Positions 1 through 11,422 of a stretch of 64,000 nt of DNA are shown here, piece by piece. Both the position numbers and the translations under genes were made by a program. The notes under the pieces are model-generated. The model searched no databases and was not told the origin of the DNA. It saw only the letters and a program-made list of their open reading frames with translations. Positions within the stretch are counted from its first letter, which is position 1; the number at the start of each line of letters is the position of its first letter. This stretch comes from Paenibacillus sp. R14(2021) (GTDB lineage Bacteria; Bacillota; Bacilli; Paenibacillales; Paenibacillaceae), in NCBI RefSeq assembly GCF_019431355.1, contig NZ_CP080269.1, forward strand, positions 4,265,001 through 4,329,000, read 5' to 3'.

Positions 1-2432
<2,432 letters not shown>

Positions 2433-2661
2433 ATTGAACCCTGTTAAGGGGTTCACTTCGGAAACCAACGTTAACATCTTCGTTCAGCTAAGTAATGACC
2501 TTCGCAAAGGTTCGTATCCAGTTTTCAGGGTGTAAATGAGATGTAATGACCGACAAGTTCGGACAGAGCTTCTAATTTACAGAAACGTTTGGCGACGTTT
2601 AAACCTGACCTTTATGACTGCCTCAGTCGTGATGGACAAGCAATGTATGAGGCATTTGTGT
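2433..2661. other. 23S-tRNA spacer without a 5S gene
   Basis: This 229-base stretch separates the 23S 3' end from the first tRNA. No 5S rRNA signature is present (no TTTGGTGGCGAT-like start and no conserved loop sequences). Short inverted repeats are visible, for example AACCTTTG-type pairs near 2500-2512, probably part of rRNA processing stems. I see no protein-coding gene. Confidence 0.6.
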
Positions 2662-2738
2662 GGCGGTGTAGCTCAGCTGGCTAGAGCATTCGGTTCATAC
2701 CCGGAGGGTCGGGGGTTCGAGTCCCTTCGCCGCTACCA
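2662..2738 (+). tRNA. tRNA-Met (CAT)
   Basis: 77 bases including an encoded CCA. The acceptor GGCGGTG pairs with CGCCGCT (first pair G-U), the T loop is TTCGAGT, and the anticodon CAT sits in loop TTCATAC. The acceptor, which begins with a G-U pair, resembles the elongator Met tRNA of Bacillus rather than the initiator. It is the first of six tRNAs in one transcript. Confidence 0.95.
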
Positions 2739-2751
2739 CATACCTTAATAT

Positions 2752-2827
2752 GGAGGCTTAGCTCAGCTGGGAGAGCATCTGCCTTACAAGCAGAGGGTCG
2801 GCGGTTCGATCCCGTCAGCCTCCACCA
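2752..2827 (+). tRNA. tRNA-Val (TAC)
   Basis: 76 bases with encoded CCA. Acceptor GGAGGCT pairs with AGCCTCC; the anticodon loop CTTACAA gives TAC. Only 13 bases separate it from the preceding tRNA-Met. Confidence 0.96.
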
Positions 2828-2840
2828 TATTTACAAGCGC

Positions 2841-2917
2841 GGAGCCGTGGTGTAGTGGCCCAACATGCCTGCCTGTCACGCAGGAGACCGCGGGTTCGAA
2901 TCCCGTCGGCTCCGCCA
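2841..2917 (+). tRNA. tRNA-Asp (GTC)
   Basis: 77 bases with encoded CCA and G discriminator. Acceptor GGAGCCG pairs with CGGCTCC; the anticodon loop CTGTCAC gives GTC. Confidence 0.96.
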
Positions 2918-2932
2918 TTTATTTATATGTAA

Positions 2933-3008
<76 letters not shown>

Positions 3009-3043
3009 TTTATTATCAAGGCGATGATGCCTGTTTTTTTCGT

Positions 3044-3128
3044 GGAGGGCTAGTGAAGTGGCTAAACACGGCAGACTGTAAATCTGCTCTCTCTGAGTTC
3101 GGTGGTTCGAATCCATCGCCCTCCACCA
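3044..3128 (+). tRNA. tRNA-Tyr (GTA)
   Basis: 85 bases with encoded CCA and the long variable arm expected of a bacterial tRNA-Tyr. Acceptor GGAGGGC pairs with GCCCTCC; the anticodon loop CTGTAAA gives GTA. Confidence 0.96.
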
Positions 3129-3142
3129 TTCCCTTAATGCAA

Positions 3143-3218
3143 GAGCCATTAGCTCAGTTGGTAGAGCACCTGACTTTTAATCAGGGTGTCGTAGGTTCGA
3201 GTCCTACATGGCTCACCA
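3143..3218 (+). tRNA. tRNA-Lys (TTT)
   Basis: 76 bases with encoded CCA. Acceptor GAGCCAT pairs with ATGGCTC; the anticodon loop CTTTTAA gives TTT. It is the last tRNA of the cluster and is followed by a terminator. Confidence 0.96.
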
Positions 3219-3234
3219 TTTGATTAAATATTCA

Positions 3235-3264
3235 CCTCTAGGTCGTTGACCTGGAGGTTTTTTG
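3235..3264 (+). terminator. Terminator of the rRNA/tRNA operon
   Basis: A 9-bp stem (CCTCTAGGT with ACCTGGAGG, one T-G pair) and a 4-base loop, followed directly by six T. Confidence 0.85.
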
Positions 3265-3375
3265 TTGTCTAGGATCCGTATGTAAAACGGGTCGTTGATA
3301 ATTGTTGATGCGATTGAGTAATTGAACGACAGGCGGGCAAACTGAACACAAAGGCTGTTCAGGGGGTCACAACGG

Positions 3376-4317
3376 ATGATATATGCAGGATCTGCATTGA
3401 TTTGTTTTCTAATGGTGGTGTTACTTGTCCCAATCTCACGCAGATTTGCTATTCAGTTTGGATTTGTCGATCGGCCTTCTGCCCGGAAAATCCATCGCGC
3501 TCCTGTGCCGTTAATGGGCGGAGCTGCGCTATATGCCGGAATTGTCATTACGTTATATATTTTTCAAGGCGCAACGCCCCTAAGTCTGACCATAAGTCTC
3601 GGTGGCCTTATGCTAATCATAATCGGATTGGCGGATGATGCTGCAAAGGCCGGCGGCAAAGAGTTTCCGGTATGGCCGAGGGTGCTCGTATACCTGGCTG
3701 CGGCTGTTATCCCATTATTATTTGGAATACGTATCGAAGGGCTGTCCAGCCTGAACGGAATGATTATTTTCCCCTACTGGCTAGCTATTGTCAGCTCGAT
3801 TGTTTGGGTGTTTGCTCTGATCAATATGATTAATTTTATTGATGGCGTGGATGGCTTGGCATCGGGCGTATCGACGCTCTCTTCATTAACATTGTTTGTC
3901 GCTGCGCTGCTCAAGCATCAGTATCCAACGGCATTGCTTGCTGTTATCTTGGTAGGAGCTTGCGCTGCGTTTCTCATTTATAATTTTTACCCAGCACGAA
4001 TCTTCATGGGAGATGCCGGTGCGGCGTTTCTGGGCTATGCGTTGGCAGTCACGGCAGTGGACGGCGCATTTAAGAGCGCTACGTTGGTTACGGTAGCTGT
4101 TCCGCTCCTGGCCTTAGGCGTACCTATTCTAGATACAGCGGTTGTTATGTTGCGCAGGCTTATCTCTGGCAAGGGACTGCATCGCGCGGACAAGCTGCAT
4201 ACCCATCATGTCTTAATGCGCTGGGGCCTCACTCAGATCCAAACGGTGTCATTTATCTACTTGGTCGCGGCGCTGTTCTCGTTGCTATCTATTCTCCTAC
4301 TCCTTGCCTTAAGCTGA
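3376..4317 (+). CDS. tagO: Undecaprenyl-phosphate GlcNAc-1-phosphate transferase (TagO/WecA family)
   Basis: Integral membrane enzyme that moves GlcNAc-1-phosphate from UDP-GlcNAc to undecaprenyl phosphate, the first step of wall teichoic acid or other wall glycopolymer synthesis. The 313-residue protein has about ten hydrophobic segments. It shows the family's metal and substrate motifs: LADDA near residue 90, NFIDGVDGLASG near 155, FMGDAGAAFLG near 213, and the histidine motif LHTHH near 275, which separates TagO/WecA from MraY. The start has a GGGGGT ribosome site ten bases upstream. It follows the tRNA operon but is separated by a terminator, so it has its own promoter. The exact polymer made cannot be told from this window. 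Confidence 0.9.
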   Translation: MIYAGSALICFLMVVLLVPISRRFAIQFGFVDRPSARKIHRAPVPLMGGAALYAGIVITLYIFQGATPLSLTISLGGLMLIIIGLADDAAKAGGKEFPVWPRVLVYLAAAVIPLLFGIRIEGLSSLNGMIIFPYWLAIVSSIVWVFALINMINFIDGVDGLASGVSTLSSLTLFVAALLKHQYPTALLAVILVGACAAFLIYNFYPARIFMGDAGAAFLGYALAVTAVDGAFKSATLVTVAVPLLALGVPILDTAVVMLRRLISGKGLHRADKLHTHHVLMRWGLTQIQTVSFIYLVAALFSLLSILLLLALS

Positions 4318-4388
4318 ATTATGCGTCCTACTATGTTACAATATGGTTAAAAAGCGCTTACTTTGCGCCGATGGATAGGGGCAAATCC

Positions 4389-5537
4389 ATGAGTGATGCA
4401 AAATGGATCTCGCAATTACAAGCTGTTCTGGATTGCTCGGTCCGAGAGCATCAGCTCTCTTTGCAGGATTGGACAATGTTGAGCGGCGAGCAGCATCGTA
4501 ACTTGAATATACCGCTGAATCAAAAAAAGAATACGATTACAATTGGTGATTATATCAGCGGACATGAAGGTGTAACATGGTTTGCGCTCCATCATGATGC
4601 TGAGCGCGTAGAAGTATTGGAGATTGCACGCAAGCAGCTAAGCGATACGGAATTGGCTCTTATCGGCTGGGCGGTTACTCATTTGCTGGCGGGCCGAAGC
4701 AAAACATATGAAGGAATTCCGGAATCGGAACGATACGCCAGAGAGCTTGGAGCATGGATCGACGAGCAATTGGATGTAAGCGACCCGAAACTGCTGCTTC
4801 CGGATCGATTGGTTGCCCGAGGGAGACTGTTTACCTCAATGGTTCCTTTTCTTCTCGTATGTGAGCAAGCTGAAACGGGGCGTGCCAGCTATAACGAGTT
4901 GGAAAGGCTGCTTCGGACCTTTTTATCTGAGGATGTTCTTATTATTCCGCTCAAAGAGCAGGAATGGCTTATTCTCGGACCGGCATCGCTTATACATGAT
5001 GCCCAATCCGGCGAGCGTGACGAGGAAGATGAAGAGTCTGTCGAAGAAAGCTTGTCTTCAATGGCACACGGTCTTCATGAAATGCTTTCAAGCGAGTGGA
5101 TAGGCGAATGCCATTTGGCTGTATCACATCCAATATCACCGGCGAACTCCATCGTTAGCACGACAGCCATCTTAAGGGAAACAGTTCATCTGGGAAGAGC
5201 CTTTCATTTGGGGTCCAATATTCATTTGCCATGGCTGCTGCACTTGGAGCGGTTATTAAATACAATTCCAGAGGTTCATCGCATTAAGTTCGTGGAACAA
5301 GCGTTGAAGCGAACCGACGCTTTTCTTGACCCGGAAATATTGACGACGCTCGAAACCTTCTTCGCGCTGGACTGCAATGTGAGCGAAACCGCGAAGAAGC
5401 TTTACATCCATCGCAATACGCTTCTTTACCGGCTGGACAAGCTTAAACAGGAGACTGAACTGGATGTCCGGCAGTTCCGTGACGCCGTCCTTGTCAAAAT
5501 TATTTTACTATTGTATAAAGTGACGAAAAGGGCGTAG
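4389..5537 (+). CDS. PucR/CdaR-type transcriptional regulator
   Basis: The 382-residue protein ends in a PucR C-terminal helix-turn-helix (near residues 325-355: NVSETAKKLYIHRNTLLYRL), the DNA-binding unit of PucR/CdaR-type regulators. The N-terminal 300 residues have no motif I recognise; they would carry ligand sensing. An upstream in-frame ATG at 4371 lacks a ribosome site, whereas the ATG at 4389 is preceded by GATAGGGG at the right distance, so 4389 is chosen. It sits just upstream of the MsmX-type ATPase on the same strand, 91 bases apart, which hints at a link with sugar uptake, but no target is shown by the sequence. Confidence 0.8.
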   Translation: MSDAKWISQLQAVLDCSVREHQLSLQDWTMLSGEQHRNLNIPLNQKKNTITIGDYISGHEGVTWFALHHDAERVEVLEIARKQLSDTELALIGWAVTHLLAGRSKTYEGIPESERYARELGAWIDEQLDVSDPKLLLPDRLVARGRLFTSMVPFLLVCEQAETGRASYNELERLLRTFLSEDVLIIPLKEQEWLILGPASLIHDAQSGERDEEDEESVEESLSSMAHGLHEMLSSEWIGECHLAVSHPISPANSIVSTTAILRETVHLGRAFHLGSNIHLPWLLHLERLLNTIPEVHRIKFVEQALKRTDAFLDPEILTTLETFFALDCNVSETAKKLYIHRNTLLYRLDKLKQETELDVRQFRDAVLVKIILLLYKVTKRA

Positions 5538-5628
5538 TTTTTTTGTAAAGTATGTGCATAGTCATTTGGACAGCGCTGCGATAAGATAAGGGTAATGAAA
5601 GACAATCATTCGTTAGGGGGAAATACAA

Positions 5629-6750
5629 ATGGCTGGTGTACGCTTAGAGCACGTTTACAAAAAATATGCGGGAACTGATCTCGCTTCGGTAAAAGATTTC
5701 AACCTTGACATTAAAGACAAGGAGTTCTTGGTTCTCGTTGGTCCATCGGGTTGCGGTAAATCCACAACGCTTCGTATGATCGCAGGCTTGGAAGAAATTT
5801 CCGAAGGTAAACTGTTCATTGGCGAGCGTCTTGTTAATGACGTTGCCCCTAAAGATCGTGACATCGCGATGGTATTCCAATCCTACGCCCTGTACCCGCA
5901 CATGAACGTGTACCAAAACATGGCTTTTGGTCTTAAACTTCGTAAATTCAAAAAAGCGGAAATCGACAAACGTGTTCGTGAAGCCGCTAAAATTCTAGAT
6001 ATCGAGCATTTGCTTGACCGTAAACCTAAAGCATTGTCCGGTGGTCAACGTCAACGTGTTGCACTTGGCCGTGCAATCGTTCGTGAGCCGCAAGTATTCT
6101 TGATGGATGAGCCGCTCTCCAACTTGGATGCTAAACTTCGTGGTCAAATGCGCGCGGAAATTTCCAAACTCGCTAAACGTCTGGAAACGACTGTTATCTA
6201 CGTAACGCATGACCAAATCGAAGCTATGACGATGGGTGACCGTATCGTCGTTATGAAAGACGGTATCATCCAACAAGCTGCTTCTCCTGAAGAATTGTAC
6301 AACCACCCGGTTAACATCTTCGTAGCAGGCTTTATCGGAGCACCTTCGATGAACTTTATCACAGGTACGCTTGCTGAAGCTGGCGGTGCAGTTCGCTTCA
6401 AAGCAACAAATATTGATGTTCTTGTTCCAGACGGCAAAGCACAACAGCTTCGCGAAAAAGGTCTGATCGGCAAAGAAATCATCTTGGGTATCCGTCCTGA
6501 AGATCTGCACGAAGAGCCAGTATTCCACGAAGCTTCCCCGCAAACGATCGTGACTGCTCACGTTGAAGTTGCTGAGAACCTGGGTCACGAAATGTTCCTG
6601 TACCTGAACGGTCTGGGCAAAGATTCCGTTATCGCTCGTGTTGACGGCCGCTCTGGCGTTAAAGAAGGTACGAACGTGAAGCTAGCTCTGGACATGAACA
6701 AAGTTCATGTTTTCGATAAAGAGAGCGAACTGAACGTATTTGAAGCTTAA
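5629..6750 (+). CDS. msmX: Sugar ABC transporter ATP-binding protein (MsmX/UgpC family)
   Basis: Cytoplasmic ATPase of CUT1-type carbohydrate importers. In Bacillus a single MsmX energises many sugar permeases that lack their own ATPase. Visible are Walker [10 protein letters not shown] (near 38), Q-loop FQSYALYP, signature LSGGQRQR (near 137), Walker B FLMDEP, the H-loop THDQ, and a C-terminal OB-type regulatory domain (TOBE; IRPEDL). At 373 residues it has the normal length. It stands alone, with a terminator after it and no permease beside it, fitting a shared ATPase. A possible client is the ATPase-less importer at 60445-64000. Codon choice looks biased, as in highly expressed genes. Ribosome site TAGGGGG. 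Confidence 0.93.
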   Translation: MAGVRLEHVYKKYAGTDLASVKDFNLDIKDKEFLVLVGPSGCGKSTTLRMIAGLEEISEGKLFIGERLVNDVAPKDRDIAMVFQSYALYPHMNVYQNMAFGLKLRKFKKAEIDKRVREAAKILDIEHLLDRKPKALSGGQRQRVALGRAIVREPQVFLMDEPLSNLDAKLRGQMRAEISKLAKRLETTVIYVTHDQIEAMTMGDRIVVMKDGIIQQAASPEELYNHPVNIFVAGFIGAPSMNFITGTLAEAGGAVRFKATNIDVLVPDGKAQQLREKGLIGKEIILGIRPEDLHEEPVFHEASPQTIVTAHVEVAENLGHEMFLYLNGLGKDSVIARVDGRSGVKEGTNVKLALDMNKVHVFDKESELNVFEA

Positions 6751-6773
6751 GATTAAGCATAGTAGCTGCTGCA

Positions 6774-6808
6774 AACAACCGCCCGGTCTAATCGGGCGGT
6801 TGTTTTTT
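6774..6808 (+). terminator. Terminator after msmX
   Basis: Long perfect stem AACAACCGCCCG with CGGGCGGTTGTT, followed by a T run. Confidence 0.92.
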
Positions 6809-6948
6809 GTTGTTAGCTATATTTGGCCGTTATGATGTCTCCTGTGAGACGTTGCTTTCAGTTCTTATTTCCTATAGGATGAATACAACTGGATATATTT
6901 GAAACACCTATTAACGCAGAGCAGACGCGATTTTGAGGAGGCCAAGCA

Positions 6949-7887
6949 GTGGCTAAGAAAGTAAAAGTGTCCGATCTGGTAAGCCAATTCCAACTTGAGA
7001 TACTTGGCGGTGGAGATGGGCTGAAGCGGAGCATCACACTCGATGACTTGTCGCGTCCAGGACTCGAAATGGCCGGTTATTTCGATTACTATCCGAAGGA
7101 ACGGGTTCAGATTCTCGGCAAGACGGAAATTACGTTCATGGATACGCTGAGCAAGCAGGAGCGCATTGACAGAATTGAACGGCTGTTTGATGAAGAGACG
7201 CCGTGTTTTATCATTACGCGCGGACTTGAAGCGCCATCGGAGCTGTTGGAGCAGTCGAATGCGCGCCAAATTCCGGTGCTTCGCAGCAATTCGGCAACGA
7301 CGATCTTCCTTAGCCGGATTACGAACTTCCTTGAACGCAAGCTCGCTCCTTCCGCAACGATCCACGGCGTTCTTGTAGACGTCTACGGCGTGGGCATGTT
7401 GATTACAGGAGGCAGCGGCATCGGTAAGAGCGAGACCGCGCTTGAGCTGGTGAAGCGCAGCCACCGCCTGGTTGCGGACGATGCGGTTGAAATCCGCCAA
7501 ACGTCAGACGGACAGCTGCACGGTACGGCGCCGGAATTAATTCGTCATTTATTGGAGATTCGCGGCTTGGGCATTATCAACGTTATGACGTTATTCGGAG
7601 CTGGAGCCGTTCGAAACAATAAGCGAATCAGCGTCGTTATCAAGCTCGAAAACTGGCAGGCGGATAAGCAGTATGACCGTCTCGGCTTAGATGAAGAAAC
7701 AACCCGTATTATCGACACGGACGTCCCGATTGTAACGGTCCCGGTCCGTCCCGGCCGAAATTTGGCCGTCATTATTGAAGTGGCGGCCATGAATTTCAGG
7801 CTTAAACGGATGGGGTATAATGCAGCCCTTCAATTTACGAACAAACTGACGGAAACGATTGCGGAAGATTCGGATGATTTTGATTGA
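6949..7887 (+). CDS. hprK: HPr kinase/phosphorylase
   Basis: Bifunctional enzyme that phosphorylates Ser46 of HPr and Crh using ATP or pyrophosphate and removes the phosphate again. It is the sensor of glycolytic state for CcpA-dependent catabolite repression. The 312-residue protein has the P-loop GGSGIGKSE near residue 154 and the HprK signature [10 protein letters not shown] near 203. The start is GTG, preceded by GAGGAGG. It leads the run hprK-lgt-ppaX-yvoF as in B. subtilis; pyrophosphate made by the phosphorylase reaction is removed by the ppaX product. One substrate is encoded in this window at 26003. Confidence 0.97.
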   Translation: MAKKVKVSDLVSQFQLEILGGGDGLKRSITLDDLSRPGLEMAGYFDYYPKERVQILGKTEITFMDTLSKQERIDRIERLFDEETPCFIITRGLEAPSELLEQSNARQIPVLRSNSATTIFLSRITNFLERKLAPSATIHGVLVDVYGVGMLITGGSGIGKSETALELVKRSHRLVADDAVEIRQTSDGQLHGTAPELIRHLLEIRGLGIINVMTLFGAGAVRNNKRISVVIKLENWQADKQYDRLGLDEETTRIIDTDVPIVTVPVRPGRNLAVIIEVAAMNFRLKRMGYNAALQFTNKLTETIAEDSDDFD

Positions 7888-7948
7888 ACTGCTTCATGAA
7901 ATATGAAAAGTACCGTAAAGCATATAAGAGAGAAGGAGCCGTTGACGC

Positions 7949-8932
7949 ATGTTTGATCTTCGTTTGAATCCGATTGCTTTTTCGCTTGGCCCCATTAGTG
8001 TGCATTGGTACGGCATTATTCTTGGAACTGCGGCGCTTGTCGGTTTGCTGCTGGCCGTTCGCGAAGGTAAACGTTTTGGTTTGTCGCCGGACTTTTTTAT
8101 GGATTTGCTGCTGCTAGGGGTACCTTCGGCAATTATCGGAGCACGGATTTATTTTGTTTCGTTCAAATGGTACGAGTATAAGGATAATTTCTTGGACGTA
8201 TTTAAAATTTGGAATGGCGGCATTGCCATTTATGGCGCGCTTGTCGGTGCGTTTGTGTGCGGCATTATTTATTTCCGATATAAAGGCTACAGTTTTTGGC
8301 GGATTGCCGATATCTGCGCTCCGTCCCTTATTGCAGGACAAATGATTGGCCGCTGGGGTAATTTCGTTAACCAAGAAGCTTACGGCGGACCGGTGGACGA
8401 AAGCTTCTTGCGCAATACACTCCATCTACCGAACTGGATCGTCAACCAGATGAACGTGGAAGGCGTATTCCACCATCCGACATTCCTATATGAATCGCTG
8501 TGGAACTTGGTAGGCCTTGTTATTCTGCTTGTTATTCGCCGCCGCCCATTCCTGCGCGCGGGGGAGCAGCTGTTTGCGTATTTCATCTGGTATTCCATTG
8601 GCCGATTCTATGTAGAAGGTTTGCGGACGGACAGCTTGGCATTCCAAGGTGCGGATTGGGCCGCTAAAGTGATGGATGCGATCTGGTCACCGATGACAGT
8701 CGTGTTCACGCACGGATACTTGAATCCGGCTGAGGGTAATATTCGCGTCTCCCAGCTGGTCTCTGTGCTGCTGGTCATTGCCGCTGTGGCGCTCATTATC
8801 ATTCGCCGCCGAACGGGAGCTGCTTCCACACGTTACAGCGACCTGATCGTAAACTTCAAAACAGGGCTCCCTGCAGGAGCTGAAACGAAAAAGCACCAAG
8901 CTGCTTCGGCTGAGAAGAGCACGATTGAATAA
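7949..8932 (+). CDS. lgt: Prolipoprotein diacylglyceryl transferase
   Basis: Membrane enzyme that transfers a diacylglyceryl group from phosphatidylglycerol to the lipobox cysteine of prolipoproteins. The Lgt signature GRWGNFVNQEAYGG lies near residue 133, and about seven hydrophobic segments are seen. At 327 residues it is longer than the ~270 of B. subtilis because of a polar C-terminal tail after the last membrane helix. The lipoproteins of this window (10144, 60445) would be its substrates. Ribosome site GAAGGAG. Confidence 0.96.
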   Translation: MFDLRLNPIAFSLGPISVHWYGIILGTAALVGLLLAVREGKRFGLSPDFFMDLLLLGVPSAIIGARIYFVSFKWYEYKDNFLDVFKIWNGGIAIYGALVGAFVCGIIYFRYKGYSFWRIADICAPSLIAGQMIGRWGNFVNQEAYGGPVDESFLRNTLHLPNWIVNQMNVEGVFHHPTFLYESLWNLVGLVILLVIRRRPFLRAGEQLFAYFIWYSIGRFYVEGLRTDSLAFQGADWAAKVMDAIWSPMTVVFTHGYLNPAEGNIRVSQLVSVLLVIAAVALIIIRRRTGAASTRYSDLIVNFKTGLPAGAETKKHQAASAEKSTIE

Positions 8933-8986
8933 ACGATCCGGCCTTGGACTTGGGAGCCGGTAAAATAAAGGAGCAAGCTAAAGAGG

Positions 8987-9643
8987 ATGACTGCAAAGAT
9001 TAAGGCCATATTGTTTGATTTAGACGGTACGATTATGGACACGAACGAACTGATTATCCAATCGTTTCTTGACGCACTGAAAGGCATTGTGCCAGCTGAT
9101 TTTAACCGCGAGCATATCATTCCCAGCATGGGTCTTCCGCTGTCGGCGCAGCTGCAGCTGTTCTCGGGACGCGAGCAGGTAGACGATCTGGTAGCAGCCT
9201 ATCGGGAAGTCAATCTGAGGCTGCATGACGACTATGTTTCGGCTTTCCCGTACGTAAAGGAAGTGCTCGAAAGATTGCATGCAGCAGGCATCAAAATCGG
9301 AATCGTAACGACCAAAATTCGGTTAACGACAGAACGAGGCCTGCACTTTGTCGGATTGTATGAGTACGTGGAGCCTGATGCTATCGTGACGATCGACGAC
9401 GTCGTCCAGCCCAAGCCGCATCCCGAGCCGGTTCAACGAGCGCTGGAGGCACTTGGTATAGCGCCTGGCGAGGCAATAATGGTCGGCGACAGCATTGTCG
9501 ATATACAAGCCGCCGAGGCCGCCGGCACTGTCTCCGTTGGCGTAGCTTGGTCATTGAAAGGCGAAGCAAAGCTTAAGGAAAGCGGTGCGCGTCATATCAT
9601 TCATGACATGCGCGAGTTGTACGCACTCGTGGGATTGGAGTAG
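8987..9643 (+). CDS. ppaX: Pyrophosphatase PpaX (HAD family)
   Basis: HAD-type phosphatase that in Bacillus hydrolyses the pyrophosphate released when HprK dephosphorylates HPr-Ser-P. The 218-residue protein has HAD motif I FDLDGTIMDTN, motif II near TTKIRLT (Thr), and motif III/IV GDSIVDIQAA. The position two genes after hprK is the conserved one and supports this role over a generic phosphoglycolate phosphatase. Confidence 0.92.
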   Translation: MTAKIKAILFDLDGTIMDTNELIIQSFLDALKGIVPADFNREHIIPSMGLPLSAQLQLFSGREQVDDLVAAYREVNLRLHDDYVSAFPYVKEVLERLHAAGIKIGIVTTKIRLTTERGLHFVGLYEYVEPDAIVTIDDVVQPKPHPEPVQRALEALGIAPGEAIMVGDSIVDIQAAEAAGTVSVGVAWSLKGEAKLKESGARHIIHDMRELYALVGLE

Positions 9644-9650
9644 AACTCCG

Positions 9651-10133
9651 TTGAGAAATGTGGAGCGTTATCCTGTGGAAGGGCCGAATGCGCTTTGGCA
9701 GGTCTACCGGACGGTAAGCCGCTTCAAGGCGGTGCGTAATTTTGTATTCATTCAGACGGCTCGCTACTGTCCGTCCCTGCCCGTAAAAAATTGGATTTAC
9801 CGGCGGGTGCTCGGCATGAAGGTTGGCCGCCATTCTGCGTTTGCGCTGATGGTGATGGTGGATGTGTTCTTTCCAGAGAAAATTACCGTCGGCGATAACT
9901 CTATCATTGGATACAATACTACGATTCTTACACATGAATATTTGATTCGCGAATACCGGCTTGGCGCAGTGCAAATTGGCTCCAATGTCATGATTGGCGC
10001 GAATACAACGATTCTGCCAGGCGTTGTCATCGGTGACGGTGCTGTGATCGCTGCCGGTTCGGTCGTACATCGGGATGTTCAGCCCGGGGCCTTCGTCGGT
10101 GGAAATCCCATTCAAGAGATTCGCAAGGGGTAG
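9651..10133 (+). CDS. yvoF: Hexapeptide-repeat acyltransferase (YvoF-like)
   Basis: Left-handed beta-helix acetyltransferase of the maltose/galactoside O-acetyltransferase type; the acceptor is unknown. Hexapeptide repeats run through the second half (VGDNSIIGYNTTILTHEY, IGSNVMIGANTTILPGVVIGDGAVIAAGS in pieces). An open frame continues upstream to 9585 inside ppaX, but the TTG at 9651 has a GGAG site ten bases before it and matches the N-terminus of B. subtilis YvoF (RNVERYPV), so it is taken as the start. It lies 7 bases after ppaX in the hprK operon. Confidence 0.8.
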   Translation: MRNVERYPVEGPNALWQVYRTVSRFKAVRNFVFIQTARYCPSLPVKNWIYRRVLGMKVGRHSAFALMVMVDVFFPEKITVGDNSIIGYNTTILTHEYLIREYRLGAVQIGSNVMIGANTTILPGVVIGDGAVIAAGSVVHRDVQPGAFVGGNPIQEIRKG

Positions 10134-10143
10134 GTGAACCTAC

Positions 10144-11256
10144 ATGAATCGCAAACTTACAGTAATGTCTCTTGTGTTTGTACTTGCGGTCATCTTGACA
10201 GGATGTTACGTCACCGGGATGAGATGGTCTTCGCATTCGTCTAAAAGCTCAGTAGTCACCGGGAACGGCGGAACGACCAGAAGAACGGCGGCTCCCGGGA
10301 AACAATCGCAGCATGGCGGTTACAGGAATACGCCGCTTGGCATCTATTATCGAAATCAAGTCATCGTCCTAATGTACCACGAAGTCGCGGTGAAGCCGAT
10401 GGATGATAAGGCCCTTCCCCTAGAGAAGTTTAAGCAGCAGCTGCTGCTAATGAAGCAAAACAATTTTCACTGGATTACGATGGAGCAGTACAGACAGTTT
10501 ATTTTGAAGGATGCGAAGGTGCCCGATAATGCAGTGCTGATGACGTTCGACGACGGTTATGAATCGTATTACACCGATACGTATCCGATGCTGAAGCAAT
10601 TTCATGTGCCTGCGACGAATTTTCTTATTGTAAACACGATCGGAAATCCAAGGCATATCGGCATTCCTAAGCTGACCTGGGAGCAAGTGCAGCAGATGCA
10701 CCGGGAAGGGTATGATTTCTATAACCATACCTTTGATTCGCACAGCTACGCTTCTCACGATGGTAAAGGCGGCAAACAGCTGCCTGAACTGGCTGCCCCG
10801 ATGTTCATGAAAGACAAGAATCGCCGGGAAACGACAAGAGAGTATTTGGCACGGGTGACGGACGACCTGTCGAAGGCGGATGTGGTTCTATCAAAGAAGC
10901 TCGGCAATAAGGATCATGTGCTGGCTTTTCCTTACGGAGCCTACAATAAAGCGGTTCTTCGTATATGCCATATGCTTGGCATCGATGTCACGTTCACCGT
11001 TAAGAACGGTATTAACGGCTATGGACAGCGTAACGGCTACCGTGTGAATGCAGGTGGTCTTAGCGATCAACCGACAGTACTGATCGATCTGATGAAGAAT
11101 GGTACCCGCACAAAATTACCGGGAAGCGAGTCTTCCCGGTTTTTTCTGCAGCTTAGCGTATTCAGCACAGCGATTCTGGGCATCGTCCTCATGAATTTGC
11201 TGCTAAAGGCTTGGGAGGACAAGCGTGGCGGTAGACGGTTGTTCCGGAAGCGATAG
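10144..11256 (+). CDS. Polysaccharide deacetylase, lipoprotein-like, with C-terminal membrane helix
   Basis: NodB-fold deacetylase expected to remove acetyl groups from an extracellular polysaccharide. The catalytic FDDGY is near residue 135 and the metal-binding region NHTFDSHS near 195. The N-terminus has a signal with lipobox LTGC (Cys21), so the protein is probably lipidated by the nearby Lgt. The C-terminus carries a second hydrophobic helix (FFLQLSVFSTAILGIVLM) followed by basic residues. A full intrinsic terminator lies in frame at 11118-11145, just before this helix (see findings), so a part of the transcripts may encode a form without it. It follows yvoF by 10 bases. Confidence 0.85.
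   Translation: MNRKLTVMSLVFVLAVILTGCYVTGMRWSSHSSKSSVVTGNGGTTRRTAAPGKQSQHGGYRNTPLGIYYRNQVIVLMYHEVAVKPMDDKALPLEKFKQQLLLMKQNNFHWITMEQYRQFILKDAKVPDNAVLMTFDDGYESYYTDTYPMLKQFHVPATNFLIVNTIGNPRHIGIPKLTWEQVQQMHREGYDFYNHTFDSHSYASHDGKGGKQLPELAAPMFMKDKNRRETTREYLARVTDDLSKADVVLSKKLGNKDHVLAFPYGAYNKAVLRICHMLGIDVTFTVKNGINGYGQRNGYRVNAGGLSDQPTVLIDLMKNGTRTKLPGSESSRFFLQLSVFSTAILGIVLMNLLLKAWEDKRGGRRLFRKR
11118..11145 (+). terminator. Terminator inside the deacetylase coding sequence
   Basis: Nine-pair stem ACCGGGAAG / CTTCCCGGT with a 5-base loop and six T, entirely within the open frame, 111 bases before its stop codon. It would end hprK-operon transcription before the histidine promoter. Confidence 0.75.
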
Positions 11257-11318
11257 GAATAACGGCACGGCGCTGGGATGGATTCTGGGAACAGATAGAT
11301 AAGCATTCGGCTGCTATA

Positions 11319-11347
11319 TTGACGGAACAAATAGGTCGTGGTATCAT
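11319..11347 (+). promoter_or_regulatory. Promoter of the histidine operon
   Basis: TTGACG, 17-base spacer, TATCAT; start of transcription expected near 11354, giving a leader of about 70 bases before hisZ. Confidence 0.7.
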
Positions 11348-11422
11348 TACGACTAATCTTTATTTTGGCAGTATGGTACTATGGTACCGCGTTAATAAAC
11401 TAAAGCGTTGTGGGTGAGATAA

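Noticed and set aside
2536-2748. 70-residue plus-strand open frame
   Set aside because: It runs into tRNA-Met and has no family pattern.
11382-11391. Functional T-box riboswitch upstream of hisZ
   Set aside because: The core matches, but no Stem I, specifier loop or terminator fits within the short leader; kept only as a low-interest observation.
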